DNA of 64,000 nt from Ketobacter sp. MCCC 1A13808 (GTDB taxonomy: Bacteria; Pseudomonadota; Gammaproteobacteria; Pseudomonadales; Ketobacteraceae), in contig NZ_VRKW01000016.1 in assembly GCF_009746715.1 (NCBI RefSeq), positions 17,880 through 81,879 of the forward strand. Reading direction: 5' to 3'. Of this stretch, positions 1 through 9,601 are shown one piece after another; positions within the stretch are counted from its first letter, which is position 1, and each line of letters begins with the position of its first letter. Made by a program: the position numbers and the translations under genes. The notes beneath the pieces were generated by a model. That model had not been told where the DNA came from, made no database searches, and was given only the letters and a program-made list of their open reading frames with translations.

Positions 1-867
1 TCCGGCAACGATCAAGGCCTCAGTGCGCAACAACTCGCGGTGTTGGAAACAGAACACAGGAATAAAATGGCGGCGTTGATCAAGCAGCAGCGTCTTCAGC
101 TTCAAGCCTTGAAGAATGAGGCCCAGGAAAGGCTGCAGAGCAATCGCTTGGTACAGGAAAAAGAAATTCAGGTTGCGCGAATCGAAGTTGAGCGCTTGCG
201 CAGCGAGCAGGGGTCACTGCATTCGCAGAACCTGGCTCTGCGGGAGCAAAATGAAGCGCAGCGCAAACAAGTTGAGGCATTGACAAAGGCGCGTGAACTG
301 GAATTGCAAACGGCGGAGAAAGCCGGCAAAGCTGAATTAGATGCGCTGCGTAAGCAATATAACGAGCAAATGAAGCAAAAGCTTCAGGAAGAAACCGCCA
401 AATTGAAGGAAGACATTGAGCTGCGCAATATGGAGTTGATGTATCGGCACGATGTCGCTAAACAATTGCGAGAGGAATTAACGCAGTTGCGAAAAGATAA
501 AATCCGTCTGGTGCATGAGGGCGGGGATAAATTTCTGGAGCGGCTGGAAGACTTAGGCATTAGTTTCATCGCTTTCCATCCCGGGGCAGGGCATGTCTCT
601 ATTGCATTGAAGGACATGCCATCCTACATGGAAAATCCCATTGCTTATGCTGCCAACAAGTGTTTGGTGTCGGAAGAGCATTATCGAATGTGGTTAAGCC
701 ATTACCATAAGCCGGAGTGTCAGGCACCATTAAGTCATGATAAAGTCTGCGGCTGCCGGATAGCGCGCATCGACGTGCCGAGTCAGTTTGTAACTGGTAA
801 TTCTGATCGTTGCGAAAAACATAAACCCCGCAGTTTTGGTGATAATGTAGTGAATTTGCACGCGTAA
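1..867 (+). CDS. Coiled-coil protein with a C-terminal Cys cluster (5' end missing)
   Basis: The reading frame is open from the first base, so the gene probably begins outside the window; a GTG at 40 is the first possible internal start. The visible product is about 288 residues. Its first two thirds are a long charged Q/E/K/L-rich helical stretch typical of a coiled coil. The last ~60 residues are compact and carry several cysteines (PEC, then CGC, then CEKH about 20 residues later), an arrangement that could bind a metal such as zinc. I do not recognise the family. It lies 40 bp upstream of a same-strand PLP-enzyme gene. The coding call is solid; the function is unknown. Confidence 0.7.
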   Translation, partial: SGNDQGLSAQQLAVLETEHRNKMAALIKQQRLQLQALKNEAQERLQSNRLVQEKEIQVARIEVERLRSEQGSLHSQNLALREQNEAQRKQVEALTKARELELQTAEKAGKAELDALRKQYNEQMKQKLQEETAKLKEDIELRNMELMYRHDVAKQLREELTQLRKDKIRLVHEGGDKFLERLEDLGISFIAFHPGAGHVSIALKDMPSYMENPIAYAANKCLVSEEHYRMWLSHYHKPECQAPLSHDKVCGCRIARIDVPSQFVTGNSDRCEKHKPRSFGDNVVNLHA

Positions 868-907
868 TGGTGCGGCTTTACTAGTCCTGCTTTTTTCCTG
901 AGTTTTT

Positions 908-1957
908 ATGTGTTCTGCTGAAATGACGTTTCAGAGTCTAATTCATCAATACGAAGATCAGTTAGCCCAGTCGCCTGTGTTAGCGCAGTCCGGTCTTTTG
1001 AAACCGCTGATCGTTGAACCGCTGAAAATTAAACAGTTGAGTTTTAGGAGGGTGCAGCTCAGTGTCCTGCGAGCGGATTTATTGCATCCGAAGATCAGTG
1101 GTAACAAATGGTTCAAATTAAAATACAACTTACTTACGGCATTGAATTCACAAGACAGGACGGTGGTGTCGTTTGGCGGTGCATGGTCCAACCATCTGCA
1201 CGCGCTGGCGTATGCAGGCCGACTGCTGGGTTTGAACACGACCGGCATCGTTCGCGGGGAGGAGTTAAGCCCCGACAGCAATGCCATGCTGAAAGAAATT
1301 CAGCAGCAGGGAATGCAGCTAAACTTTATTAGCCGGGCAGACTATCGCAATCAATGCCGCGTGCGAGGCCCGCTGTCTTGCTCATCAGATGCGCTCGCGC
1401 CAACGTGTTCCGGCTATATTCCCGAAGGAGGGGATAATGTCTATGGTATGCTGGGGGCATCCACCATGCTCGATGCAGATCAACTGAATGCCCTTGCGAT
1501 TTCCCATGTGGTAACCGGTGTCGGTACAGGCTGTACTTTTGCCGGTTTGCGTTTATCGGCGCCAGGGCATATTACGCTACTCGGCATATCTGCACTAAAA
1601 GGAAGTTGGGTCGAGGATTCAATGAGCAACCGTTTGCAGGCCCACCCGAACTGGTTTAACAAGTCTCAATTACAAAATTGGCAGATAAATAGCGATTATC
1701 ATCGGGGTGGATTTGGTCGGGTGGATGAAAGCCTATTGAGTTTTATAACAGAATTTGAGGACAATACAGGTCTGCAGCTCGACCCGCTTTATACCGGTAA
1801 AGCGATGATGGCATTGTTGGATTTGGTCAATCATGGGGCGATACCGCCCGGCAGTCATGTGCTTTTCGTCCACAGTGGCGGTTTGCAAGGTAAGCGCGGG
1901 TTCGAACCAATAAATGAGTACGGTGTGCCCAATGGCACCCTGAATTTCACCAAGTGA
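908..1957 (+). CDS. PLP-dependent ACC deaminase / D-cysteine desulfhydrase family protein
   Basis: This 349-residue protein belongs to the fold-type II PLP enzymes related to 1-aminocyclopropane-1-carboxylate deaminase and D-cysteine desulfhydrase. The segment SGNKWFKL contains the lysine expected to form the Schiff base with PLP, and GGAWSNH is the phosphate/substrate loop of the family. Members deaminate small amino acids or desulfurate D-cysteine; the substrate cannot be read from the sequence. An alternative ATG lies at 923. The 3' end overlaps the next gene (nadK) by 4 bp through a GTGA, which suggests translational coupling. Confidence 0.85.
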   Translation: MCSAEMTFQSLIHQYEDQLAQSPVLAQSGLLKPLIVEPLKIKQLSFRRVQLSVLRADLLHPKISGNKWFKLKYNLLTALNSQDRTVVSFGGAWSNHLHALAYAGRLLGLNTTGIVRGEELSPDSNAMLKEIQQQGMQLNFISRADYRNQCRVRGPLSCSSDALAPTCSGYIPEGGDNVYGMLGASTMLDADQLNALAISHVVTGVGTGCTFAGLRLSAPGHITLLGISALKGSWVEDSMSNRLQAHPNWFNKSQLQNWQINSDYHRGGFGRVDESLLSFITEFEDNTGLQLDPLYTGKAMMALLDLVNHGAIPPGSHVLFVHSGGLQGKRGFEPINEYGVPNGTLNFTK

Positions 1958-2853
1958 GTTATGGCATGCAAGAAAAAGATTCGTTTCGACACATCGGCTT
2001 AATCGGCCGTCCTGGTAGCAATGCTCTGGTGGAAGAAACCGTACTGTCATTGATTGCTTTCTTTGATAGTAGAAATATCAGCGTCATTCTTGATGAAGAA
2101 ACCTCTACCTACATCAAGTCGGAAGAACATCAGCGGGCTAACCGTAAAATTCTGGGCGAAACCTGTGATCTGGTGATCGTTGTGGGGGGTGACGGTTGTT
2201 TGCTCGGCGCGGCGCGGGATTTGGCACGCTACAAAGTCCCGTTGCTGGGTGTGAATAGAGGACGTCTCGGCTTTCTCACCGATATTCATCCTTCAGAAAT
2301 CGAAGCTCGGGTCAGCGAAGTGTTGGCGGGGGAATACAGCTTGGAACACCGCTTTCTCCTGGAAACCGAACTCAAACGGGATGGTCGTATGATGGGGGCG
2401 AGTTCAGCTCTGAATGATGTTGTTTTTCACTCCGGCAGCTCCGTGAAAATGCTGGAGTTTGAACTGTTTGTTGACGGCGATTTTGTTTATCGGCAGCGAT
2501 CCGACGGGCTCATTGTGTCCACGCCCACCGGCTCCACGGCCTATGCCTTGTCAGGTGGAGGACCGATTATGCATCCGCGTCTTGATGCCATTGTTTTGGT
2601 GCCGATGTTTCCGCACACGTTAAGTAGCCGTCCTATCGTGATTGACGGTAATAGTGAAATTAAAATCTTTGTTTCAGAATCCAATGATTTTAACCCTTTG
2701 ATCAGCTGTGACGGGCAAGGTGGGCAAGTAGCCGAACCGGGCGACTGGATTTATGTGCGTAAGCGCGCCCATCCGTTAAAACTGCTGCATCCCAAGCCTC
2801 ACAGTTTTTATGAGGCCTGTCGTTCCAAGCTAGGTTGGAGTGAAATACTCTGA
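1954..2853 (+). CDS. nadK: NAD kinase
   Basis: This cytoplasmic enzyme phosphorylates NAD to NADP. The 299-residue length is normal. The nucleotide-binding GGDG motif is at about residues 78-81 (VVGGDGCLL), followed by the conserved NRGRLGFLTD segment and PTGSTAYALSGGGP. The GTG start at 1954 overlaps the previous stop codon; an ATG at 1966 would give a protein four residues shorter and is also possible. The next gene overlaps by one base (TGATG), so nadK and the phosphatase are probably co-transcribed. The nadK-phosphatase pairing is also seen in pseudomonads. Confidence 0.97.
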   Translation: MSYGMQEKDSFRHIGLIGRPGSNALVEETVLSLIAFFDSRNISVILDEETSTYIKSEEHQRANRKILGETCDLVIVVGGDGCLLGAARDLARYKVPLLGVNRGRLGFLTDIHPSEIEARVSEVLAGEYSLEHRFLLETELKRDGRMMGASSALNDVVFHSGSSVKMLEFELFVDGDFVYRQRSDGLIVSTPTGSTAYALSGGGPIMHPRLDAIVLVPMFPHTLSSRPIVIDGNSEIKIFVSESNDFNPLISCDGQGGQVAEPGDWIYVRKRAHPLKLLHPKPHSFYEACRSKLGWSEIL

Positions 2854-3818
2854 TGATGCTCGAACCTTCAGTGGAAGGCTATGACATTATCGGGGATGTG
2901 CATGGCTGCGCACCTTCGCTGATTGAATTATTGCAAAAGCTAGGATACACCCTGCATGATGGCGTCTGGCACAACCCGGGGCGCAAAGCGGTCTTTGTCG
3001 GTGATATTCTGGATCGCGGCCCTAATATCCGTGATGCCATGCAACTGGTTATAAATATGGTCAATGCGGGCCAGGCGCATCTGGTGCTGGGCAATCACGA
3101 ATACAACGCGATCGCTTATTCCACCCTCAGTTTTGATCATGTTGACGCTCGATTGCGCCGTCATTACCGGCGTTTGGGATTCCATTTACGGCAAACACTG
3201 AAGGACTACCGCTACCATTTGCAGGAATGGAAAGACGTAATAGGCTGGCTGCGCCAGCGTCCGCTATTCCTTGAGTTTGACCATTTCAGGGTTGTGCATG
3301 CATGCTGGGATCAAGCCCGCATTGATCAGGCATCCGATATTTACCAGAGTTGCGTGTTGTTGGATGACGATTTTTTAGCGCAAAGCTTATTGCCTGCCAC
3401 TGAGCCCAACCGCATCATTGAGCGGTTGCTTAAAGGGACTGATATGGCACTTCCGGACGGTCAGACCATGCTGGGCTCTGATGGCGTACGCCGCAGTCGG
3501 TTTCGGACTAAATTCTGGAGTCCATCGCCCAAAACGTTGGGTGATGTGATTTTTCAGCCAGACCAGTTACCCCATGATCTGATGTCAACACCCCTGAGCG
3601 ACCGGGATAGAGCGCGTTTATTCAAGTACGGCCCGTCTGAAAAGCCGTTATTTGTGGGGCATTATTGGTGCAAGGGAACCCCCGCGGTGATCCGGGATAA
3701 TCTGGCCTGTCTGGATTATAGCGCCGTTAAAAACGGGCTATTGGTTGCCTACAGAATGGGCACACAGGCCAGATTAAACAACCAGGATTTTATTTCAGTT
3801 GAAAGTAACCCAGGCTGA
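2853..3818 (+). CDS. Metallophosphoesterase, PrpE-like
   Basis: The 321-residue protein has the calcineurin-type dimetal signature in order: GDVHG near residue 14, GDILDRGP near 50, GNHEYN near 81, and a later GHYW histidine near 270. These ligands bind two metal ions in Ser/Thr-type and Ap4A-type phosphatases such as PrpE. Translation probably starts on the second base of the nadK stop codon. The physiological substrate is not evident; a nucleotide or dinucleotide polyphosphate is plausible from the neighbour but is inference. Confidence 0.85.
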   Translation: MMLEPSVEGYDIIGDVHGCAPSLIELLQKLGYTLHDGVWHNPGRKAVFVGDILDRGPNIRDAMQLVINMVNAGQAHLVLGNHEYNAIAYSTLSFDHVDARLRRHYRRLGFHLRQTLKDYRYHLQEWKDVIGWLRQRPLFLEFDHFRVVHACWDQARIDQASDIYQSCVLLDDDFLAQSLLPATEPNRIIERLLKGTDMALPDGQTMLGSDGVRRSRFRTKFWSPSPKTLGDVIFQPDQLPHDLMSTPLSDRDRARLFKYGPSEKPLFVGHYWCKGTPAVIRDNLACLDYSAVKNGLLVAYRMGTQARLNNQDFISVESNPG

Positions 3819-3915
3819 ACGCGGTTTCTGACTAAATTGTTTAACTGCCCGCAAAAATATCTCCTACACTTAATGGCAGTACCAAAAATAATATCTTTAG
3901 CACAAGGCCTGCCAC

Positions 3916-5628
3916 ATGCAGTTGAAGGGGAAAACGTCTTCTTTAATTCTTTGGGTGTTGTTAACCACCGCAAGCGTATCGATTAGCGCCTGGATGCATA
4001 ATCTGGGCACGCATACTCCCACCGATCATGAAACCAGCGTTATCGAGCGTAACCTTGTTTTGGTGGTGGGCGATATGCAGCAACAATTGAAATGGCTGGC
4101 GCAACAGCCCGAATTGAAACTGGAAAGCCTGCCCAGTCCGGTGGATGTCCGCCTGGTGTTTGATCGCCAGGACCTGTTGACCTATCAAACTACTTTGGAA
4201 GACAAGGATGATGAGGACAGCCTGCTTACCAGCATGATTAATTTTTTGAAAGTGCCTCGCCAGGCAGAAGTGGGGATTACCTATTGGCGCGATCGGGTGA
4301 TTTTAATGGCGGTGCATCAAAAAGGCGATGTGCAATCCGTGACAGCTGTATTCCTGAGCCGGTGGTTGTTACGGTTGTCAGAATCTCTGGACTACCAATT
4401 GAAACTCTCCGCGACCAAGGCGGATACACCGGCTTTTGGCCGCAATACGGCGGTGTTGGCGTTGCCGGCAATGGTGGGCAAACCGGTCTATATCAGTGCC
4501 CGTGCAAGTAATCCGGTGCAGCCGTTACCCTATCTGTGGTGGCTGTCGATTCTATTGAGTGCCGGGGTGTGCGGTGCCATTGTCTGGTTCTTTTATTACC
4601 GGCCAATCTGGTTGCGTTTGAACAAGATTTTGCGCCAGTCACGGCGCATTATGCAGTCAGGGGATTTTAAAGGTCGTCTCGACTCCCAGGGTAAAGACGA
4701 AATTGCAGATGTTGCAGTGCAGATCAATGCGATTTTGAGTTCGCTGGAATACTGCTACAGTTTAATGGCCAAAACCAACCTGATCACGACAGAGCTGATG
4801 CACAAGGTGGATTCACAAGCCGGTGTGATGCCGGTAGCCCCCCTGATCACTGAAGAAAACGAACTCAAATCCTCGTTGGATGTAGTTTCACGCTTGAGTG
4901 AAGCAATGGAAACCGGGGCTTTGGAGACTTTTGTGCAACCGGTATTTGCCCAGGATCGGGTCACCATCACCAGTTATGAGGCATTACCCCGCTGGCTGGA
5001 TTCCAGTTTGGGGTTGGTTGCCCCCACCGAGTTTATCTCGCTGTGTGAAAAAGCCGGTTTGATGGATGTGCTAACGGACATCATGGTGTCAAATGCGCTC
5101 AATGCGTTGCGGGAACTGCGCAATAAATCCCGCTGCGATATTTCCATATCCGTTAATCTCAGCTCGGCGCAGTTTTTTTCGCCGGCGCTATTCGAGTGCC
5201 TTAGCCGAATCAGCGAGGAAGACCGCAAATTGTTGCCTCACCTTGAGTTCGAAGTGAAGGAACTTACGATCACGCACGATTTCGATCAGTGTGTGATTTT
5301 GATAGAAAAACTCAAGGTGATGGGCATCAAGTTTTGCATCGATGATTACGGGCTTAGCCGTTATTCCCTGATGTACCTGCAGCGCATACCGGTGGACGCG
5401 ATCAAGTTGTCAGCGGCGTTTACCGAACGATTAACATGGGAAAGCCGGGAGTCTGCTTTTATTGACGGCATTGCGCGCTTTGCTTCTGGGCTGGGGTTGC
5501 GGGTTATAGTCAAGAATATTGAGAATGAAGCCCAGCTGGATAATCTCTCGAAAAGCCTGCCTATTGAATATCAAGGGGTTAGTCTGGCTCCACCCACACC
5601 CCTGGAACTGGCATTAGCGGGTACGTGA
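3916..5628 (+). CDS. Membrane HAMP protein with a degenerate EAL domain
   Basis: The 570-residue protein has an N-terminal membrane helix (about residues 8-26), a periplasmic region of ~175 residues, a second helix (about 203-225), a HAMP-like linker and a C-terminal EAL domain from about 330. The EAL signature itself is present (YEALPRW, about 353-359) and SVNLSSAQ and IDDYG are recognisable. Other catalytic positions of active c-di-GMP phosphodiesterases are altered: the usual KxD strand reads IKLSAAF, and the EGVE motif reads VKNIE. It is therefore probably an inactive EAL protein acting as a sensor or scaffold (inference). No GGDEF domain is seen. Confidence 0.82.
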   Translation: MQLKGKTSSLILWVLLTTASVSISAWMHNLGTHTPTDHETSVIERNLVLVVGDMQQQLKWLAQQPELKLESLPSPVDVRLVFDRQDLLTYQTTLEDKDDEDSLLTSMINFLKVPRQAEVGITYWRDRVILMAVHQKGDVQSVTAVFLSRWLLRLSESLDYQLKLSATKADTPAFGRNTAVLALPAMVGKPVYISARASNPVQPLPYLWWLSILLSAGVCGAIVWFFYYRPIWLRLNKILRQSRRIMQSGDFKGRLDSQGKDEIADVAVQINAILSSLEYCYSLMAKTNLITTELMHKVDSQAGVMPVAPLITEENELKSSLDVVSRLSEAMETGALETFVQPVFAQDRVTITSYEALPRWLDSSLGLVAPTEFISLCEKAGLMDVLTDIMVSNALNALRELRNKSRCDISISVNLSSAQFFSPALFECLSRISEEDRKLLPHLEFEVKELTITHDFDQCVILIEKLKVMGIKFCIDDYGLSRYSLMYLQRIPVDAIKLSAAFTERLTWESRESAFIDGIARFASGLGLRVIVKNIENEAQLDNLSKSLPIEYQGVSLAPPTPLELALAGT

Positions 5629-5667
5629 GGGCAGTGCTGACGCCCTGCGTCAAAGGCCGATGCGATA

Positions 5668-5676
5668 TGCTACAAT
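5668..5676 (+). promoter_or_regulatory. Candidate extended -10 promoter for yeaC
   Basis: TGCTACAAT fits an extended -10 element (TGnTAnAAT). It lies 39 bp before the yeaC start in an otherwise empty gap. No convincing -35 hexamer accompanies it, so the call is tentative. Confidence 0.35.
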
Positions 5677-5715
5677 CCCGCACAATTATGGCCTGATACA
5701 GAAAATGAGCACAGT

Positions 5716-5976
5716 ATGGACTTTGACGCGCTGATTGAATCAATCACCCCAGAAACCTATGACAATCTGAAACGGGCTCTTGAGCTGGGAAAGTGGGCCG
5801 ATGGCACACGCCTGAAGCCGGAGCAACGAGAGCATGTGATGCAGGCCATCATCGCTTATGGAGAACGCCATTTGCCGGAGCAGGATAGGGTGGGATTTAT
5901 TGATCGCGGCACAAAAGATGACGGCGAGCTGTGCGATGATGATTTGCAGCACAAACCGGTGAAGTTTTTGCAGTAA
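5716..5976 (+). CDS. yeaC: YeaC family protein (DUF1315)
   Basis: This small protein of 86 residues matches the DUF1315/YeaC family from the start (DFDALIESITPETYDNLKRA) through the central WADGTRLKPEQRE stretch. It is acidic and soluble, with no signal peptide. The function of the family is not established. The gene is convergent with the next one, leaving 31 bp between stop codons; a short GCCTT/AAGGC hairpin (5992-6006) lies in that gap. In pseudomonads the family also lies near nadK and pepN, supporting orthology. Confidence 0.85.
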   Translation: MDFDALIESITPETYDNLKRALELGKWADGTRLKPEQREHVMQAIIAYGERHLPEQDRVGFIDRGTKDDGELCDDDLQHKPVKFLQ

Positions 5977-6007
5977 GCTTCCCTTCAATGCGCCTTCGCG
6001 CAAGGCT

Positions 6008-6460
6008 TTACCAGCGGAATTTATCCCAGTTTTGTGGGTTGGCCCAGAATTTGGGGTTGAGCCAATCCGGAACCGGTTTGTAGGTCTTCAGATCGAAGTA
6101 ATAGTATTGCGTTTCGCCACTTTCAGTTTCAGTGACCGCGTAATGGGTAAAGGCCAAAGCCAACATGTCTTGCTCATTCAGTGCGGCATTGCCACCCATT
6201 TCAACCAGAACCCGGCTGGACAAGATATCCCGGCATTTTGCTACCAGTTGCATGAGTTTCTCCTTTTCATCTTGAAGACAATTCTGCCCGATAAATATCA
6301 GGTCGGCTCGGTCTGTGTAGCCGCTGTCCAGCAGCTCATCGGTGGTTATTGGCTGTACTGCAGCCGGTGGCGTGAAATCGGGGCGTGTGTGGACGTAGAC
6401 AAGAAGAGTGGAAGCGGGTTGTTCACGTTCAATCGTGGCCAGAAGGGGGGCGGGAACCAT
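6008..6460 (-). CDS. DUF6231-like hypothetical protein
   Basis: The 150-residue protein has no signal peptide or membrane helix. It has an N-terminal alpha/beta-like half (TLLVYVHTRPDF, then ADLIFIGQN) and a Trp-rich C-terminus (PDWLNPKFWANPQNWDKFRW) characteristic of a small gammaproteobacterial family that I believe is DUF6231, from memory. The first half looks somewhat like a Rossmann-type methyltransferase remnant lacking a clear cofactor-binding loop. It stands between yeaC and pepN. No function can be assigned. Confidence 0.7.
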   Translation of the reverse strand: MVPAPLLATIEREQPASTLLVYVHTRPDFTPPAAVQPITTDELLDSGYTDRADLIFIGQNCLQDEKEKLMQLVAKCRDILSSRVLVEMGGNAALNEQDMLALAFTHYAVTETESGETQYYYFDLKTYKPVPDWLNPKFWANPQNWDKFRW

Positions 6461-6598
6461 AAATAATACTCGGTTGAGAATTTGATAGGGCTAATACATA
6501 CTGCACTTCTCAACATTATTCAGCATGTATCGCTGTGGTTCAACTTGCCGCTGTCTCTGTTTTAGGGATGCGCTCAGCCTATCGTTGGTCTAATCATC

Positions 6599-9247
6599 AT
6601 GAAAGAAAATAACGCCCCGAAAACCATTCGCTTGTCCGAGTATAGAGCGCCTGATTATTTAATCGATGAAACTCACCTGGATGTGCGGATCTTCTCCGAT
6701 TACACCGATGTCACTGCACAATTGCATATTCGTAAAAACACGCAAACGGCCGTTGCTACTTCGCTGGAGCTGGTTGGCGCGGACCTCGAGTTGCTTGAAA
6801 TCAAGGTGAATGCAGAGCCGGTGCCGGAAAGCCTATACAGCATTGCTGATGAAACCTTAACCATGAATAACGTTCCTGGCCAATTTATTCTGACATTGGT
6901 CACCCGCATCGACCCCAAACGCAATACTTCGCTGGAAGGGCTCTATGTTTCCAAAGGGATGTACTGCACTCAATGTGAAGCAGAAGGTTTTAGAAAAATA
7001 ACCTATTACCTGGACCGGCCAGACGTGATGGCCCGTTTCACCACGCGTATTGAAGCCGACAAATCCAGTTATCCGGTTTTGTTATCAAATGGCAACCCGG
7101 TAGAGAAAGGGGATCTGGACGCCGGGCGACATTTTGTGAAATGGGAAGATCCTTTCAAAAAGCCCTGTTATCTGTTTGCACTGGTTGCAGGTGACCTATC
7201 GGTCGTGGAAGACCGGTTTGTCACCAGCTCCGGGCGAGAAGTGTCATTGCAGATTTTTGTGGAACCACAGGATTTGGATAAGTGCGATCATGCAATGGAT
7301 TCTTTAAAACGTTCCATGAAGTGGGACGAAAACGTCTATGGGCGTGAATACGATCTGGATATTTACATGATCGTTGCGGTTTCCCATTTCAATATGGGGG
7401 CGATGGAAAATAAAGGGCTTAATATATTTAACACGTCCTGTGTGCTGGCCAGCGCAGAAACAACAACGGACGCCGGTTTCCAGCGCGTGGAAAGTGTGAT
7501 TGCGCACGAGTATTTTCATAACTGGTCTGGCAATCGTGTTACCTGCCGGGATTGGTTTCAGTTAAGCCTTAAAGAGGGCTTTACTGTATTCCGCGATCAG
7601 CAATTTTCCGCGGACATGGGTTCAGAAACAGTGAACCGCATTGATGATGTCAACTTTTTGAAAACGGTGCAATTTGCGGAAGATTCTGGTCCGATGTCCC
7701 ATCCCATCCGACCGGACAGTTACATCGAGATTAATAACTTTTACACCACCACGGTCTACGAAAAAGGAGCGGAAGTTGTACGGATGATTCGCCGTTTAGT
7801 CGGTGTTGACGGCTTCCGTAAGGGCTCTGATTTGTATTTTGAGCGTCATGATGGTCAGGCTGTTACCTGCGATGATTTTGTGCAAGCGATGGAGGACGCC
7901 AACCAAATTGATCTGTCCCAGTTCCGGCTTTGGTATTCCCAGTCTGGTACACCCTGCTTGCAGGTGAGTAGTGAGTTTTCGGCATCATCGGAAACCTTTA
8001 CGCTGACGTTCAAGCAGGAGACACCAGCCACCCCCGGACAGCCGGAAAAGAAGCCATTGCATATTCCGGTGGCCATTGGGCTGGTGGATAGCACTGGCAA
8101 TGACTTGCCGCTGGAACTGGAAGGCGGAACCCGGATTGATCCGGACAACCCGGTTCTGGAACTCAAGCAGCCGACTGAAACCTTTGTTTTCAGGAATATA
8201 AAAGAAAAGCCGGTGGCCTCATTACTGCGTGGTTTCTCTGCGCCGGTGCGTTTGCAATATCCGCAGAGTCGTGAAGCGTTAGCGTTTTTGATGGCCCATG
8301 ACCGCGACGGATTCAATCGTTGGAGTGCCAGTCAGCAATTAGTCGTCTCTGTGCTGGAAGATATGATTGCCGGCTTCCAAAACAACGAATCGGTGCAGCC
8401 GGATTCGGTCTTGGTGGATGCATTCAGGACGTTATTGACCGACTCGAGCCTGGATCTGGCGATGGTCGCGAAAATGTTGGAGTTGCCCACAGAGCAGTTC
8501 CTGGCCGAGCTGTTACCCAAGCCGACCCAGGTTGACGCAATTCACCAAAGCAGAGAAGCTCTGAAACAGGCATTGGCGTCCAGTTTAAGTACCGAAATGA
8601 CCTCCGTGCTGGATCGTTATCCGTTGCACACCGAATACCACTATCGGGATCAGGACGTTTCTGAGCGCAGTTTGCGTAATACCTGCATGTACTATCTGAT
8701 GTCACTGGAACAGGACGATGTGGTTGAGCGTTGCCTTAACCAATTTAAACAGGCCTGTAATATGACGGATCAACTCTCTGCTTTCAAAGCGTTGGTGCAT
8801 TCCAGCCGTTCCGAAAAGTCACAAGTGATCGAGCAATTTTATCAGCGCTGGTCGAATGAATCCCTGGTGGTAGACCAGTGGTTTATGGTTCAGGCTTCCG
8901 CACCCCAGGCAGACACGTTGGAGCGGGTGAAGGAATTAATGAATCACACGGCATTTGATATGACCAGCCCGAATAAAATACGTGCATTGATTGGTGCGTT
9001 TTGTAATAACAACCCGGTTAATTTTCATAATGAGGATGGCAGTGGTTACGCTTTTTTAGCAGATCAAATCATTGCTCTGAATAAATTGAATCCTCAGGTT
9101 GCGTCCCGAATGGCGGTCATTATGACGCGCTGGGCGAACTTTGATCAGGCGAGGGCGGGTCTGATTAAACAGCAATTATCCCGCGTGCAATCAGAACCGC
9201 TGTCACCGGATGTATACGAGGTGGTGACCAAAGCACTGAAAAGCTAG
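6599..9247 (+). CDS. pepN: Aminopeptidase N
   Basis: This zinc M1-family aminopeptidase removes N-terminal residues from peptides in the cytoplasm. The 882-residue length matches bacterial PepN. The exopeptidase motif GAMEN is at about residues 266-270. The zinc site HEYFH is at 303-307, followed after 18 residues by the third ligand Glu in LKEGFT. There is no signal peptide. The C-terminal half is the helical domain of PepN. The gene stands alone with a 138-bp leader and no visible terminator. Confidence 0.97.
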   Translation: MKENNAPKTIRLSEYRAPDYLIDETHLDVRIFSDYTDVTAQLHIRKNTQTAVATSLELVGADLELLEIKVNAEPVPESLYSIADETLTMNNVPGQFILTLVTRIDPKRNTSLEGLYVSKGMYCTQCEAEGFRKITYYLDRPDVMARFTTRIEADKSSYPVLLSNGNPVEKGDLDAGRHFVKWEDPFKKPCYLFALVAGDLSVVEDRFVTSSGREVSLQIFVEPQDLDKCDHAMDSLKRSMKWDENVYGREYDLDIYMIVAVSHFNMGAMENKGLNIFNTSCVLASAETTTDAGFQRVESVIAHEYFHNWSGNRVTCRDWFQLSLKEGFTVFRDQQFSADMGSETVNRIDDVNFLKTVQFAEDSGPMSHPIRPDSYIEINNFYTTTVYEKGAEVVRMIRRLVGVDGFRKGSDLYFERHDGQAVTCDDFVQAMEDANQIDLSQFRLWYSQSGTPCLQVSSEFSASSETFTLTFKQETPATPGQPEKKPLHIPVAIGLVDSTGNDLPLELEGGTRIDPDNPVLELKQPTETFVFRNIKEKPVASLLRGFSAPVRLQYPQSREALAFLMAHDRDGFNRWSASQQLVVSVLEDMIAGFQNNESVQPDSVLVDAFRTLLTDSSLDLAMVAKMLELPTEQFLAELLPKPTQVDAIHQSREALKQALASSLSTEMTSVLDRYPLHTEYHYRDQDVSERSLRNTCMYYLMSLEQDDVVERCLNQFKQACNMTDQLSAFKALVHSSRSEKSQVIEQFYQRWSNESLVVDQWFMVQASAPQADTLERVKELMNHTAFDMTSPNKIRALIGAFCNNNPVNFHNEDGSGYAFLADQIIALNKLNPQVASRMAVIMTRWANFDQARAGLIKQQLSRVQSEPLSPDVYEVVTKALKS

Positions 9248-9601
9248 GCGAAAAAGACAAACTGAATGGCTTTGTGTAATAAACATAAGATTGCTTGTTC
9301 TTATCAGGAATAAGTATTTGTACCATTTAATGCCATTCGTTATTTTATGCCGCTTGTCATTATTCAGACAGAACATTGGCGAGCAAGCAGACAGATAATA
9401 AGAATTAAGCTAAGTTATTAAATTACAGCCAAAAAAATAACGAGAACATAGGTTCAGTTTCCAACGGCAGGATGCCCGAGGACGCTGGACTATTGGGCAA
9501 TGGTATTTGTCTGCTGCTCAAATTCGATAACAGCGTGAAATGGATGTGTCCGGGTAACGTACCGGCGCCAAGGTGTATTGGGAATGTGTGCGGGAAATAA
9601 T
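9248..9601. other. Gene-free stretch between pepN and the DUF1329 gene
   Basis: This 354-bp interval has no credible reading frame, tRNA or clear terminator. Its first half is noticeably AT-rich, and it presumably contains the promoter of the DUF1329/YCF48/RND set. I found no remnant of a DUF1302 gene here, which often accompanies this set. Confidence 0.5.
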
